Shown piece after piece: positions 15,185 through 22,728 of a DNA stretch of 33,776 nt. Both the position numbers and the translations under genes were made by a program. The notes below the pieces were generated by a model, which was not told where the DNA came from, searched no databases, and saw only the letters and a program-made list of their open reading frames with translations. This DNA comes from Azoarcus taiwanensis. GTDB lineage: Bacteria > Pseudomonadota > Gammaproteobacteria > Burkholderiales > Rhodocyclaceae. Each line of letters starts with the position of its first letter. The stretch's first letter is position 1. The stretch covers positions 1-33,776 of the forward strand of contig NZ_WTVM01000032.1 of NCBI RefSeq assembly GCF_012910885.1, in the 5' to 3' direction.

Positions 15185-18151
15185 ATGCCACGCCGTTCGA
15201 TCCTGTCCGCCGCCGAGCGTGACAACCTGCTGGCATTGCCGGACGCCAAGGAAGAACTGATCCGTCACTACACGTTCAGCGAAACCGACCTCTCCATCAT
15301 CCGGCAGCGGCGCGGCCCGGCCAACCGGCTGGGCTTCGCCGTGCAGCTCTGTTACCTGCGCTTTCCTGGTGTCATCCTGGGCGTCGATGAGCCACCGTTT
15401 TCGCCCTTGTTGAAGCTGGTCGCCGACCAGCTCAAGGTCAGCATCGAAAGCTGGGACGAGTACGGCCAGCGGGAACAGACACGGCGCGAGCACCTGGTGG
15501 AGCTTCAAACAGTGTTCGGCTTCCAGCCCTTCACCATGAGCCACTATCGGCAGGCCGTTCAGTTGCTGACCGAGCTGGCCATGCAGACCGACAAGGGCGT
15601 CGTGCTGGCCAGCGCCTTGATCGAGCACCTGCGGCGGCAGTCGGTCATTCTGCCCTCCCTCAACGCCGTTGAGCGGGCGAGCGCCGAAGCGATCACCCGC
15701 GCCAACCGGCGCATCTACGAGGCCTTGGCCGAACCACTGTCGGACGCGCATCGCCGCCGCCTCGACGATTTGCTCAAGCGTCGCGACAACGGCAAAACGA
15801 CCTGGCTGGCCTGGCTGCGTCAGTCGCCCGTCAAGCCGAACTCGCGGCACATGCTGGAACACATCGAACGCCTCAAGGCATGGCAGGCGCTCGACCTGCC
15901 TTCCGGCATCGAGCGGTCGGTACACCAGAACCGCCTGCTCAAGATCGCCCGCGAGGGCGGTCAGATGACGCCCGCGGACCTGGCCAAGTTCGAGGCGCAG
16001 CGCCGCTACGCGACCCTGGTGGCGCTCGCCATCGAGGGCATGGCCACCGTCACCGACGAAATCATCGACCTGCATGACCGCATCCTGGGCAAGCTGTTCA
16101 ACGCCGCCAAGAACAAGCATCAGCAGCAGTTCCAGGCGTCCGGCAAGGCGATCAACGCCAAGGTGCGGCTGTTCGGGCGCATCGGTCAGGCGCTGATCGA
16201 GGCCAAGCAAGCAGGCCGCGATCCGTTCGCCGCCATCGAGGCCGTCATGTCCTGGGATGCCTTCGCCGAGAGCGTCACCGAAGCGCAGAAGCTCGCGCAG
16301 CCCGAGGACTTCGATTTCTTGCACCGCATCGGCGAGAGCTACGCCACGCTGCGCCGCTACGCGCCGGAATTTCTCGGCGTGCTCAAGCTGCGGGCCGCGC
16401 CTGCCGCCAAGGACGTACTCGACGCCATCGAGGTGCTGCGCGGCATGAACAGCGACAACGCCCGCAAGGTGCCTGCCGACGCGCCGACCGACTTCATCAA
16501 GCCGCGCTGGCAGAAGCTGGTGATGACCGACGCCGGCATCGACCGGCGTTACTACGAACTGTGCGCGTTGTCGGAGATGAAGAACGCGCTGCGCTCAGGC
16601 GACATCTGGGTGCAAGGCTCCCGCCAGTTCAAGGACTTCGAGGACTACCTGGTGCCGCCCGCGAAATTCGCCAGCCTCAAGCAGGCCAGCGAATTGCCGC
16701 TGGCCGTGACCACCGACTGCGACCAGTACCTGAACGACCGGCTGACGCTGCTGGAAACACAGCTTGCCACCGTCAACCGCATGGCGCTGGCCAACGAGCT
16801 GCCGGACGCCATCATCACGGAGTCGGGCCTGAAGATCACGCCGCTCGACGCGGCAGTGCCCGATACCGCGCAGGCCCTGATCGACCAGACCGCAATGGTC
16901 CTGCCGCACGTCAAGATCACCGAATTGCTGCTGGAGGTGGACGAATGGACGGGCTTCACCCGGCACTTCGCGCACCTGAAATCGGGCGACCTGGCCAAGG
17001 ACAAGAACCTGCTGCTGACCACGATCCTCGCCGACGCGATCAACCTGGGCCTGACCAAGATGGCAGAGTCCTGCCCCGGCACAACCTACGCCAAGCTGGC
17101 CTGGCTGCAAGCCTGGCACATCCGCGACCAAACCTACGGGGCGGCGCTGGCCGAGCTGGTCAGCGCGCAGTTCCGGCATCCCTTCGCCGAGCACTGGGGC
17201 GACGGCACCACATCATCCTCGGACGGCCAGAACTTCCGCACCGGCAGCAAGGCCGAAAGCACCGGCCACATCAACCCGAAATACGGCAGCAGCCCAGGGC
17301 GGACGTTCTACACCCACATTTCTGACCAGTACGCGCCATTCCACACCAAGGTCGTGAACGTCGGCGTGCGCGATTCAACCTACGTGCTCGACGGGCTGCT
17401 GTACCACGAATCCGACCTGCGCATCGAGGAGCACTACACCGACACAGCGGGCTTCACCGATCACGTCTTCGCCCTGATGCACCTTTTGGGCTTCCGCTTC
17501 GCCCCGCGCATCCGCGACCTGGGCGACACCAAGCTCTACATCCCGAAGGGCGATGCCGCCTATGACGCGCTGAAGCCCATGATCGGCGGCCCGCTCAACA
17601 TCAAGCACGTCCGCGCCCATTGGGACGAAATTTTGCGGCTGGCCACCTCGATCAAGCAGGGCACGGTGACCGCCTCATTGATGCTGCGGAAACTCGGCAG
17701 CTACCCGCGCCAGAACGGCCTGGCCGTGGCTCTGCGTGAGCTGGGCCGCATCGAGCGCACGCTGTTCATCCTGGACTGGCTGCAAAGCGTCGAGCTGCGT
17801 CGCCGCGTGCATGCCGGGCTGAACAAAGGCGAGGCGCGCAACGCGCTGGCTCGCGCCGTGTTCTTCAACCGCCTGGGCGAAATCCGTGACCGCAGCTTCG
17901 AGCAGCAGCGCTACCGGGCCAGCGGCCTCAACCTGGTGACGGCAGCCATCGTGCTGTGGAACACGGTTTATCTGGAACGGGCCGCGAATGCCCTGCGTGG
18001 CCACGGCAAGTCCGTTGATGACTCTCTATTGCAGTATCTGTCGCCGCTGGGTTGGGAGCACATCAACCTGACTGGCGATTACCTCTGGCGCAGCAACGCC
18101 AAGATCGGCGCGGGCAAGTTCAGGCCGCTACGGCCGCTGCAACCAGCTTAA
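15185..18151 (+). CDS. tnpA: Tn3-family transposase TnpA
   Basis: The full-length 988-aa DDE transposase starts [20 protein letters not shown], as in Tn21/Tn501 transposases. The catalytic triad can be placed by family motifs: D680 (SSSDGQNF), D753 ([12 protein letters not shown]) and E883 ([10 protein letters not shown]). It binds the 38-bp ends and makes a 5-bp stagger, matching the AAGGA duplication seen. The stop TAA (18149-18151) is supplied by the inner edge of the right inverted repeat. No frameshift or internal stop is seen, so the enzyme should be active. It reads outward and is separated from tnpR by the ars cargo. Confidence 0.96.
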   Translation: MPRRSILSAAERDNLLALPDAKEELIRHYTFSETDLSIIRQRRGPANRLGFAVQLCYLRFPGVILGVDEPPFSPLLKLVADQLKVSIESWDEYGQREQTRREHLVELQTVFGFQPFTMSHYRQAVQLLTELAMQTDKGVVLASALIEHLRRQSVILPSLNAVERASAEAITRANRRIYEALAEPLSDAHRRRLDDLLKRRDNGKTTWLAWLRQSPVKPNSRHMLEHIERLKAWQALDLPSGIERSVHQNRLLKIAREGGQMTPADLAKFEAQRRYATLVALAIEGMATVTDEIIDLHDRILGKLFNAAKNKHQQQFQASGKAINAKVRLFGRIGQALIEAKQAGRDPFAAIEAVMSWDAFAESVTEAQKLAQPEDFDFLHRIGESYATLRRYAPEFLGVLKLRAAPAAKDVLDAIEVLRGMNSDNARKVPADAPTDFIKPRWQKLVMTDAGIDRRYYELCALSEMKNALRSGDIWVQGSRQFKDFEDYLVPPAKFASLKQASELPLAVTTDCDQYLNDRLTLLETQLATVNRMALANELPDAIITESGLKITPLDAAVPDTAQALIDQTAMVLPHVKITELLLEVDEWTGFTRHFAHLKSGDLAKDKNLLLTTILADAINLGLTKMAESCPGTTYAKLAWLQAWHIRDQTYGAALAELVSAQFRHPFAEHWGDGTTSSSDGQNFRTGSKAESTGHINPKYGSSPGRTFYTHISDQYAPFHTKVVNVGVRDSTYVLDGLLYHESDLRIEEHYTDTAGFTDHVFALMHLLGFRFAPRIRDLGDTKLYIPKGDAAYDALKPMIGGPLNIKHVRAHWDEILRLATSIKQGTVTASLMLRKLGSYPRQNGLAVALRELGRIERTLFILDWLQSVELRRRVHAGLNKGEARNALARAVFFNRLGEIRDRSFEQQRYRASGLNLVTAAIVLWNTVYLERAANALRGHGKSVDDSLLQYLSPLGWEHINLTGDYLWRSNAKIGAGKFRPLRPLQPA

Positions 18152-18184
18152 CGTGCTTTATTTTCCGTTTTCTGAGACGACCCC
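18147..18184 (-). repeat. Right terminal inverted repeat (38 bp) of the ars transposon
   Basis: Exact reverse complement of 9425-9462. It ends TCTGAGACGACCCC against the AAGGA target duplicate. Its inner CTTAA contains the tnpA stop codon. Confidence 0.97.
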
Positions 18185-18189
18185 AAGGA
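18185..18189. repeat. Right target-site duplication (AAGGA)
   Basis: Identical to 9420-9424. Joining the flanks through a single AAGGA copy restores the traI reading frame to its original TAG at 18206-18208. Confidence 0.95.
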
Positions 18190-18208
18190 CAACGACGATC
18201 AGGGGTAG
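18185..18208 (+). pseudogene. Detached native 3' end of traI
   Basis: Read in the traI frame, these bases encode KDNDDQG and then TAG. They are the original last seven codons of the relaxase, cut off by the transposon. Codon phase across the duplication is exact, which is what shows traI was continuous before insertion. Confidence 0.85.
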
Positions 18209-18234
18209 CCGTGCGGCCGCTGCGCAGGCCGGCT

Positions 18235-18534
18235 TCAATCCGCGGATGGGGCCGACTCTGCCAGCTTGGCTTCGGTCAGAGTCATCAAGTGGGCGGAACT
18301 GCATTTCAGCGCACGGGCGATCTTGAGGATGAGGGGGAGCGTGGGGACATGCTCGCCGCGCTCGATCTTGCCCATGTGAGACCGCTCGATGCCGGCCATG
18401 TGAGCCAGCGTTTCCTGAGCGATACCCTGGTTGGTTCTCTCTTCCCGCACGGCAGCCCCAAACGCGATGGCTGGTTCCGCTTCGTAGGTAGTGGTGCCGG
18501 TGGGGCGGCCCCTTTGGATCGAACGCTTTGGCAT
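18235..18534 (-). CDS. XRE-family helix-turn-helix regulator
   Basis: The roughly 99-aa protein has a Cro/CI-type HTH at about residues 25-80 (FGAAVREERTNQGIAQETLAHMAGIERSHMGKIERGEHVPTLPLILKIARAL). The start is ATG 18534 or, 6 nt upstream, TTG 18540; neither has a strong ribosome binding site. It lies convergent to the original traI end and divergent from the LysR-domain gene. Its placement at the integrase end of an ICE suggests control of ICE or neighbour genes. This is inference. Confidence 0.85.
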   Translation of the reverse strand: MPKRSIQRGRPTGTTTYEAEPAIAFGAAVREERTNQGIAQETLAHMAGIERSHMGKIERGEHVPTLPLILKIARALKCSSAHLMTLTEAKLAESAPSAD

Positions 18535-18561
18535 TGCCAAGAGCGTCGAACACGGTCACGA

Positions 18562-18591
18562 TTTAAACCACGTTAAACTTAACTCATTCAA
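18562..18591 (-). promoter_or_regulatory. Candidate promoter of the XRE gene
   Basis: On the minus strand TTGAAT (18591-18586) and TTTAAA (18567-18562), spaced 18 bp, give a modest sigma70 match. On the plus strand TTAAAC occurs twice (18563-18568 and 18573-18578), a possible operator for the XRE protein. The AT-rich patch stands out from its GC-rich surroundings. Confidence 0.35.
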
Positions 18592-18640
18592 CGGCTTCGA
18601 GATCAGTTGCCACGAGTTCACCGCCTGGGGGGAGCTGGAC

Positions 18641-19267
18641 GTGGAATCGAGTGACATCACCGCCGAAATTCGCATGGCCGTCCTCGGCGAATGGGTGCCT
18701 CCCCAGCTCGCCGACGTGCTCGCCCTGCAGCGTACCGAAGAGCCGGAGACTCATGCCGTCCTGGCCGGCTGGACAGATCCCGGTCGAGGCGCGGAGCTGC
18801 CGGGCGACGGCTTCGACTTCGCCTTGTCTGCGGTTGCCCGGCAGTGGCCTGGCTGGGTATGCGAGCCGCTGTGGCATGACACGCTGGCGGTCGCCGTGGC
18901 CAAGCGCTCCCACCTGCTGGCCTACCGTGAAGTGCCGTGCCAGGAAGTGCTCAAGCAGCCGTTGATCTGCTCGCAGTCCACGGCCGATGAACCATGGCGC
19001 ATGACCGTGCAGCGCGTGTTCGAGAACGCGCTGCAAGAGCGAGAGCAAACGGTGGAGACATTCGATGTGGCGATGACGCTGGTTGCCGCCGGGTACGGGA
19101 TCGCCATTGCGCCTGCCGCGAGACTGGCGAGCTACCTACGCCGAGGCATCGCCGTGCGGCCGCTGGCCGGCGCACCAACGATCGTGATGGCTTACCTGCT
19201 CCGCCGCGATGCTTCCTTGTCGGACACCCAGGCAAGATTCGCCCGCCGCGCGCGCTTGGTGTCCTGA
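18641..19267 (+). CDS. Orphan LysR effector-binding-domain protein (no HTH)
   Basis: The 208-aa product matches a LysR-type substrate-binding domain: first strand EIRMAVLGEW, middle FDFALSAVARQWPGWVCEPLWHDTLAVAVAKRSHLLAYREVPCQEVLKQPLI, and the C-terminal LVAAGYGIAIAPAARLASYLRRGIAVRPLAG. The start is taken as GTG 18641 because a strong ribosome binding site (GGGGGGAG, 18627-18634) lies 6 nt upstream. The open frame runs back to 18491, but that part shows no helix-turn-helix. It may be a truncated regulator, or a sensor domain that pairs with the divergent XRE protein. It ends 47 bp from the convergent integrase gene. Confidence 0.8.
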   Translation: MESSDITAEIRMAVLGEWVPPQLADVLALQRTEEPETHAVLAGWTDPGRGAELPGDGFDFALSAVARQWPGWVCEPLWHDTLAVAVAKRSHLLAYREVPCQEVLKQPLICSQSTADEPWRMTVQRVFENALQEREQTVETFDVAMTLVAAGYGIAIAPAARLASYLRRGIAVRPLAGAPTIVMAYLLRRDASLSDTQARFARRARLVS

Positions 19268-19314
19268 CAGATACGCCGGGATCGCGGTTTCGCCACGATC
19301 CCGCATTCCTGCTG

Positions 19315-21168
19315 CTAGGCGACCCCGACTCGCGGCGGGGTCCATTCGCTTTCCTTCACGGCTGTGCTCACTGCCATGACGAGCTTGTCGAGATTGCTGG
19401 CCGTCACGCCCTCCAGTGCCGAACGCCCCCGCAGCATCGAGCGCGGCTGCAGCAGTGCATGGTAGATCTGCCAAGGGTCGGCACCCCTGGTCAGCTTGAG
19501 GACGGACTGGATCAGCTCGTGCTTGAGTGGGTCGAGGTGCCAGTCCGGCACCCGCTGGCCGCGGTTGCCCACGTTCAACGCCAGCAAGTTGCCCGCCTTG
19601 ATCTCGTAGCTGATCCACCTGCGGGACTTGCCCGCCATCTTCGCAAACGCAGCGACGGGAAGGTTGTGCGGCGCCTCGAAGACATCGAACAGCTCCATCC
19701 TCTCGCGCTGAATGTCCGAAGGCACCAGCGGCGCGGCCGATCGAGGGGGCGGAACCGCCGGCAGCCGATGTGCGGCGGCAGAAACCAACGGCATGGCGTC
19801 GCCGGGCTTCGTCACGAGCAGGATTGGCGAAGCGGCAACCGGCGTGGAGGGTGCGCTTGCGGTTTGCTCATTCGGGAACGCGGGAACGCCTTCCAGATGC
19901 ACGGTGAGCGGCATGCTGGCCGCCTCGACCTGGTTCTGCTCGAAGAGGTCGAGCCGATCGGCCCAGTCCTGCATCATGCGGCGACGCTGCTCCACGTACT
20001 GGGCATGGTTGTAGGTCGCGCTGACCTTGTTGGGATCGACATGCGAGAGCTGTGCATCCACCCAGACCTTCGGGTAGCCGATCTCGTTGAGCGCAGTGGA
20101 CATCGTGCCGCGGATACCGTGTCCGGTCAGGCGTTCCTGATAGCCCATGCGCTTGAGGGCACCATTGAGCGTGTTCTCGCTGATGCGCTTCTTCAAGTCG
20201 CTGTCGTGCCGGAACAGGTAGCGCTGGGCCGGCTTGAACTCATCCAGCAGGTGCCGGACGATCTCCATGGCCTGAATCGACAGCGGCACGATGTAGGGCG
20301 GGATGTCCTTTGGCTGCTGCCGCTTCTTGCGCATATCCAACTGGAGTTGCTTCACGACGTCGGGCGGGATGATCCACAGCCCGCGGTCCAGATCGAATTG
20401 ATCCGGCGTCGCCTGTCGCAGCTCGCCGGTTCGCACGCCGGTCAGCAGCAATAGCCGAAGCCCGAGTTGGGTCTGCCGCCTGCCGCGATAGCTGCGCAGC
20501 CGCTGCAACAGCTTCGGCAGCTCGGCCATGCGCAGGAACGGGTTGTGGTTGACAGGTGGCAGCGGCAGCGCCACCACATCGAGATCGGAGGCCGGGTTCT
20601 GCTCCAGGCCCGGCACGATCACCAGCGCGTAACGGAACAGTTGGTTGAACCACGTCCTGACTTTCTCGGCGACGGAGAGCGCCCTGCGCTTCTCGATCTT
20701 GGCGATCACCTCCAAGAGGTCGGGACGCTTGATCTCATAGATCGACCGTTTGCCCAAGGTGGGCAGCACATCCTTGTCGAAGATGCGCGGAAGTATCGAG
20801 AGGGTCGTCTGCCGGCCTTCCTTGAGGCTGAGCCCGCGATGCTTGAGCCACTTGCGATACACCGCCTCGAAGGTGTTTTCGTCGGCGAGTCGGACAGCAG
20901 TGCGCTTCTGCTTGCGGTGAACGCGAGGATTGGTGCCTTTGGCCAGCAGGGCGCGCGCTTCGTCGCGTAGGCTGCGGGCCTCGCGAAGCGTCACCTCCGG
21001 GTAGGTGCCGAGCGACATCCGCTTCTGCTTGCCCGCCCAGTAGTAGCGGAAGTGCCAAGTCCTGCCCCCTGCAGCGGTGACGGCCAGGGAGAGGCCATCC
21101 AAGTCAGGGAGGGTGTATGCCTTGCCTGTTGCCTTGGCCTGTCGAACGGCCAGGTCTGAGAGTGCCAT
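19315..21168 (-). CDS. ICE tyrosine integrase, IntB13 / P4-like, with long C-terminal extension
   Basis: The 617-aa protein has an N-terminal DUF4102-type arm-binding domain (residues 1-90), a core-binding domain (about 95-190) and a catalytic domain (about 205-395) with R246 (TGVRTGEL), H350 and R353 (TGHGIRGTMS), H376 (LSHVDPNKV) and probable nucleophile Y386. Residues about 400-617 are an extra region absent from phage P4 integrase but typical of ICEclc/PAGI-2 integrases. ATG 21168 is chosen because AGGAG lies 7 nt upstream; an in-frame ATG at 21186 would include that site in the coding region. It integrates and excises the ICE at a tRNA-Gly 3' end, which lies about 240 bp away. Confidence 0.93.
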   Translation of the reverse strand: MALSDLAVRQAKATGKAYTLPDLDGLSLAVTAAGGRTWHFRYYWAGKQKRMSLGTYPEVTLREARSLRDEARALLAKGTNPRVHRKQKRTAVRLADENTFEAVYRKWLKHRGLSLKEGRQTTLSILPRIFDKDVLPTLGKRSIYEIKRPDLLEVIAKIEKRRALSVAEKVRTWFNQLFRYALVIVPGLEQNPASDLDVVALPLPPVNHNPFLRMAELPKLLQRLRSYRGRRQTQLGLRLLLLTGVRTGELRQATPDQFDLDRGLWIIPPDVVKQLQLDMRKKRQQPKDIPPYIVPLSIQAMEIVRHLLDEFKPAQRYLFRHDSDLKKRISENTLNGALKRMGYQERLTGHGIRGTMSTALNEIGYPKVWVDAQLSHVDPNKVSATYNHAQYVEQRRRMMQDWADRLDLFEQNQVEAASMPLTVHLEGVPAFPNEQTASAPSTPVAASPILLVTKPGDAMPLVSAAAHRLPAVPPPRSAAPLVPSDIQRERMELFDVFEAPHNLPVAAFAKMAGKSRRWISYEIKAGNLLALNVGNRGQRVPDWHLDPLKHELIQSVLKLTRGADPWQIYHALLQPRSMLRGRSALEGVTASNLDKLVMAVSTAVKESEWTPPRVGVA

Positions 21169-21263
21169 GCTCTTGCTCCTGAACATGAGTCAGGAACCAG
21201 ATGCTGGTCACGTCGACCTCGCCCCTCCATCAACAATCCGGAATCAGCCGCGCCCGCAAAAAT

Positions 21264-21289
21264 GGACTTGTTTGTGGACTTAAAAGTCC
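21264..21289. repeat. GGACTT repeats with short palindrome near int (candidate integrase arm sites)
   Basis: GGACTT occurs at 21264-21269 and again at 21276-21281. The second copy pairs with AAGTCC at 21284-21289 to form GGACTT-AA-AAGTCC. The same motif pair returns at 21375-21392. Repeats flanking the attachment core fit arm-type binding sites of a P4-like integrase, though this is inferred from place and pattern. Confidence 0.45.
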
Positions 21290-21374
21290 CGGCTGTAGGC
21301 GGATCGCAGTGGACTACGGCAGAACATCAAAGAGAGGAAAAGTCTTTGTGCGGCAACGACTTGCAGACTCTCTT

Positions 21375-21396
21375 GGACTTCTGCGGAAGTCCGCAG
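21375..21396. repeat. Two overlapping perfect palindromes next to the tRNA 3' end
   Basis: GGACTTC-TGCG-GAAGTCC (21375-21392) and CTGCGGA-AG-TCCGCAG (21381-21396) overlap, so the DNA or RNA can form either stem but not both. They end 11 bp from the tRNA CCA. They could be integrase or excisionase sites, or a transcription stop for the leftward tRNA transcript. Confidence 0.5.
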
Positions 21397-21406
21397 ATTG
21401 ATACAG

Positions 21407-21424
21407 TGGAGCGGGTGAAGGGAA
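21407..21424. other. ICE attachment site at the 3' end of tRNA-Gly (attL or attR)
   Basis: IntB13-type integrases use the last roughly 18 bp of a tRNA-Gly gene, and the integrase gene lies directly beside this end. The chromosome-ICE junction should therefore fall within the CCA-proximal part of the gene. The second att copy would be beyond the left window edge, so the exact core cannot be confirmed here. Confidence 0.6.
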
Positions 21425-21480
21425 TCGAACCCTCGTATGCAGCTTGGGAAGCTGCCGTTCTACCATTGAACTACACCCGC
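21407..21480 (-). tRNA. tRNA-Gly (anticodon CCC)
   Basis: The 74-nt cloverleaf on the minus strand includes an encoded CCA. Acceptor arm GCGGGTG pairs with CACCCGC. The anticodon stem GCAGC/GCTGC holds the loop TTCCCAA, which gives anticodon CCC. The T arm contains GGTTCGATTCC. It decodes GGG. A TAGAAT box on the minus strand (21512-21507), about 27 nt upstream, is a likely -10. The gene is complete although an ICE is integrated at its 3' end. Confidence 0.95.
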
Positions 21481-21601
21481 GATGCGCTGTTCGCAACAAG
21501 GTCGCTATTCTAATCACCGTTCTCGAGGCCGTCGAGGGGTTCGGCGGGGCAATCTGGGGTCGTGCTAAACTTCAACGCCTATTCGTGGTCTGTCGTCACG
21601 C

Positions 21602-21805
21602 ATGATCCAAGTCACTATCAACGGCCAGTCCGAAACCCTCGACGCTTCGCTGTCGGTGCTCGGTTTGCTCGAGTCCCGCGGACTCGCGGGCAAGCGGGTC
21701 GCGGTGGAACGCAACGGTGAGATCGTACCCAAGGGGCGACATGCCGAGACAAGGCTCGTCGAGGGCGATCAGATCGAGATCGTGGTTGCGGTGGGCGGCG
21801 GCTGA
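21602..21805 (+). CDS. thiS: Sulfur-carrier protein ThiS
   Basis: The 67-aa beta-grasp protein ends in the required diglycine (VAVGGG). ThiS is adenylated and thiocarboxylated at its C-terminal Gly and gives sulfur to ThiG for the thiazole ring of thiamine. The hydrophobic core SVLGLLESRGLAGKRVAVERNGEIV is typical. It precedes thiG by 72 bp, as commonly found. The 120 bp between tRNA and thiS shows no recognisable TPP riboswitch (no CTGAGA core). Confidence 0.93.
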   Translation: MIQVTINGQSETLDASLSVLGLLESRGLAGKRVAVERNGEIVPKGRHAETRLVEGDQIEIVVAVGGG

Positions 21806-21877
21806 GCGTCGCATTTCGCATTTCTTTTCCAGCGCGTGCGGCACGAGTCTGTCGCACCGAATTTCGACAGGCTTGTG

Positions 21878-22663
21878 ATGAACGATTCCCTGGTCATAGC
21901 GGGCAAGTCCTACGGCTCCCGCCTGCTGGTGGGTACCGGCAAGTACAAGGATTTCGATGAGACCCGGCGTGCGATCGACGCCAGTGGTGCCGAGATCGTC
22001 ACCGTGGCGATCCGCCGCATGAACATCGGCCAGAACGCCGACGAGCCGAACCTGCTCGACGTGCTGCCGCCGGATCGCTTCACCATTCTGCCCAACACCG
22101 CCGGCTGCTACTCCGCTGACGATGCAGTGCGCACGCTGCGACTGGCGCGCGAGCTGCTCGACGGCCATGCGCTGGTCAAGCTCGAGGTGCTGGGCGACCC
22201 GAACACCTTGTTCCCCAACATGCCCGAGACGCTGAAGGCTGCCGAAACACTGGTAAAGGATGGTTTCGACGTGATGGTGTATTGTTCGGACGATCCGATC
22301 CAGGCCCGCATGCTCGAGGACATTGGCTGTGTCGCGATCATGCCGCTGGCCTCGTTGATCGGCTCCGGGATGGGCATCCTCAACCCGTGGAATCTGCGTT
22401 TGATCATCGACGCGGCCAAGGTGCCGGTGATCGTCGATGCCGGTGTCGGCACCGCGTCGGACGCAGCGATCGCGATGGAGCTCGGCTGCGACGGCGTCCT
22501 GATGAATACTGCGATCGCCCAGGCGCGCGACCCGGTGCGTATGGCCGGCGCAATGAAGAAGGCGGTCGAAGCCGGGCGGGACGCCTATCTCGCCGGTCGC
22601 ATGCCGCGCAAACTCTACAGCGCCGATCCGAGCTCCCCGACGAGCGGACTGATCGGTTCCTGA
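21878..22663 (+). CDS. thiG: Thiazole synthase ThiG
   Basis: The 261-aa TIM-barrel enzyme forms the thiamine thiazole phosphate from deoxyxylulose phosphate, dehydroglycine and ThiS thiocarboxylate. The Schiff-base lysine is K101 in LVKLEVLGD. Other family blocks are GTGKYKDF (20-27), [19 protein letters not shown] (74-92) and [35 protein letters not shown] 21878 fits the family N-terminus ([21 protein letters not shown]); the frame runs up to 21836 without support. Its ribosome binding site is weak, which suggests coupling to thiS. Confidence 0.96.
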   Translation: MNDSLVIAGKSYGSRLLVGTGKYKDFDETRRAIDASGAEIVTVAIRRMNIGQNADEPNLLDVLPPDRFTILPNTAGCYSADDAVRTLRLARELLDGHALVKLEVLGDPNTLFPNMPETLKAAETLVKDGFDVMVYCSDDPIQARMLEDIGCVAIMPLASLIGSGMGILNPWNLRLIIDAAKVPVIVDAGVGTASDAAIAMELGCDGVLMNTAIAQARDPVRMAGAMKKAVEAGRDAYLAGRMPRKLYSADPSSPTSGLIGS

Positions 22664-22698
22664 TCCATCCGGCGGACCGGATTCCGCTGCCACACGAG

Positions 22699-22718
22699 CC
22701 CGCCGCGATCACGGCGGG
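22699..22718 (+). other. Strong GC hairpin between thiG and trmB
   Basis: CCCGCCG-CGATCA-CGGCGGG is a perfect 7-bp stem with a 6-nt loop, 36 bp after the thiG stop and 11 bp before the trmB start. It has no T-run, so it is more likely an mRNA processing or stability element, or a modulator of trmB translation, than a full terminator. Confidence 0.4.
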
Positions 22719-22728
22719 CGTGCACCGC

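Larger units (their letters stand above)
9425..18184. mobile_element. Complete Tn3-family (Tn21/Tn501-like) arsenic-resistance transposon, 8,760 bp
   Basis: The element is bounded by identical 38-bp inverted repeats starting GGGGTCGTCTCAG and by a perfect 5-bp target duplication. The contents in order are tnpR (leftward), res, arsR-arsC-arsD-arsA-CBS-arsB (rightward) and tnpA (rightward). Transposase, resolvase, res and both ends all look intact, so it should be mobile. The order tnpR, cargo, tnpA differs from classical Tn21/Tn501, where tnpR and tnpA are adjacent. From memory, arsenic transposons of Acidithiobacillus caldus and Leptospirillum (TnAtcArs, TnLfArs) are similar, including CBS-domain genes. 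That relationship needs a sequence comparison. Confidence 0.95.

Noticed and set aside
15125..16324. 399-aa minus-strand frame opposite tnpA
   Set aside because: Shadow of the transposase N-terminal half, whose protein is clearly Tn21-like in the plus frame.
18158..18559. 133-aa minus-strand frame overlapping the XRE gene
   Set aside because: It starts inside the transposon end (its C-terminus reads the inverted repeat) and lies in another frame from the recognisable XRE helix-turn-helix.
18491..18640. Upstream extension of the LysR-domain frame as a missing helix-turn-helix
   Set aside because: The translated stretch has no HTH pattern, overlaps the divergent XRE start, and a strong ribosome binding site points to GTG 18641.
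21262..21513. 83-aa plus-strand frame containing RVKGIEPSYAAWEAAVLPLNYTR
   Set aside because: That peptide is the familiar artefact of translating the complement of a tRNA gene; the bases are fully explained by tRNA-Gly(CCC) on the minus strand.
21481..21601. TPP riboswitch before thiS
   Set aside because: The space is only about 120 bp, and the conserved CTGAGA core and paired stems of a THI box are not seen.
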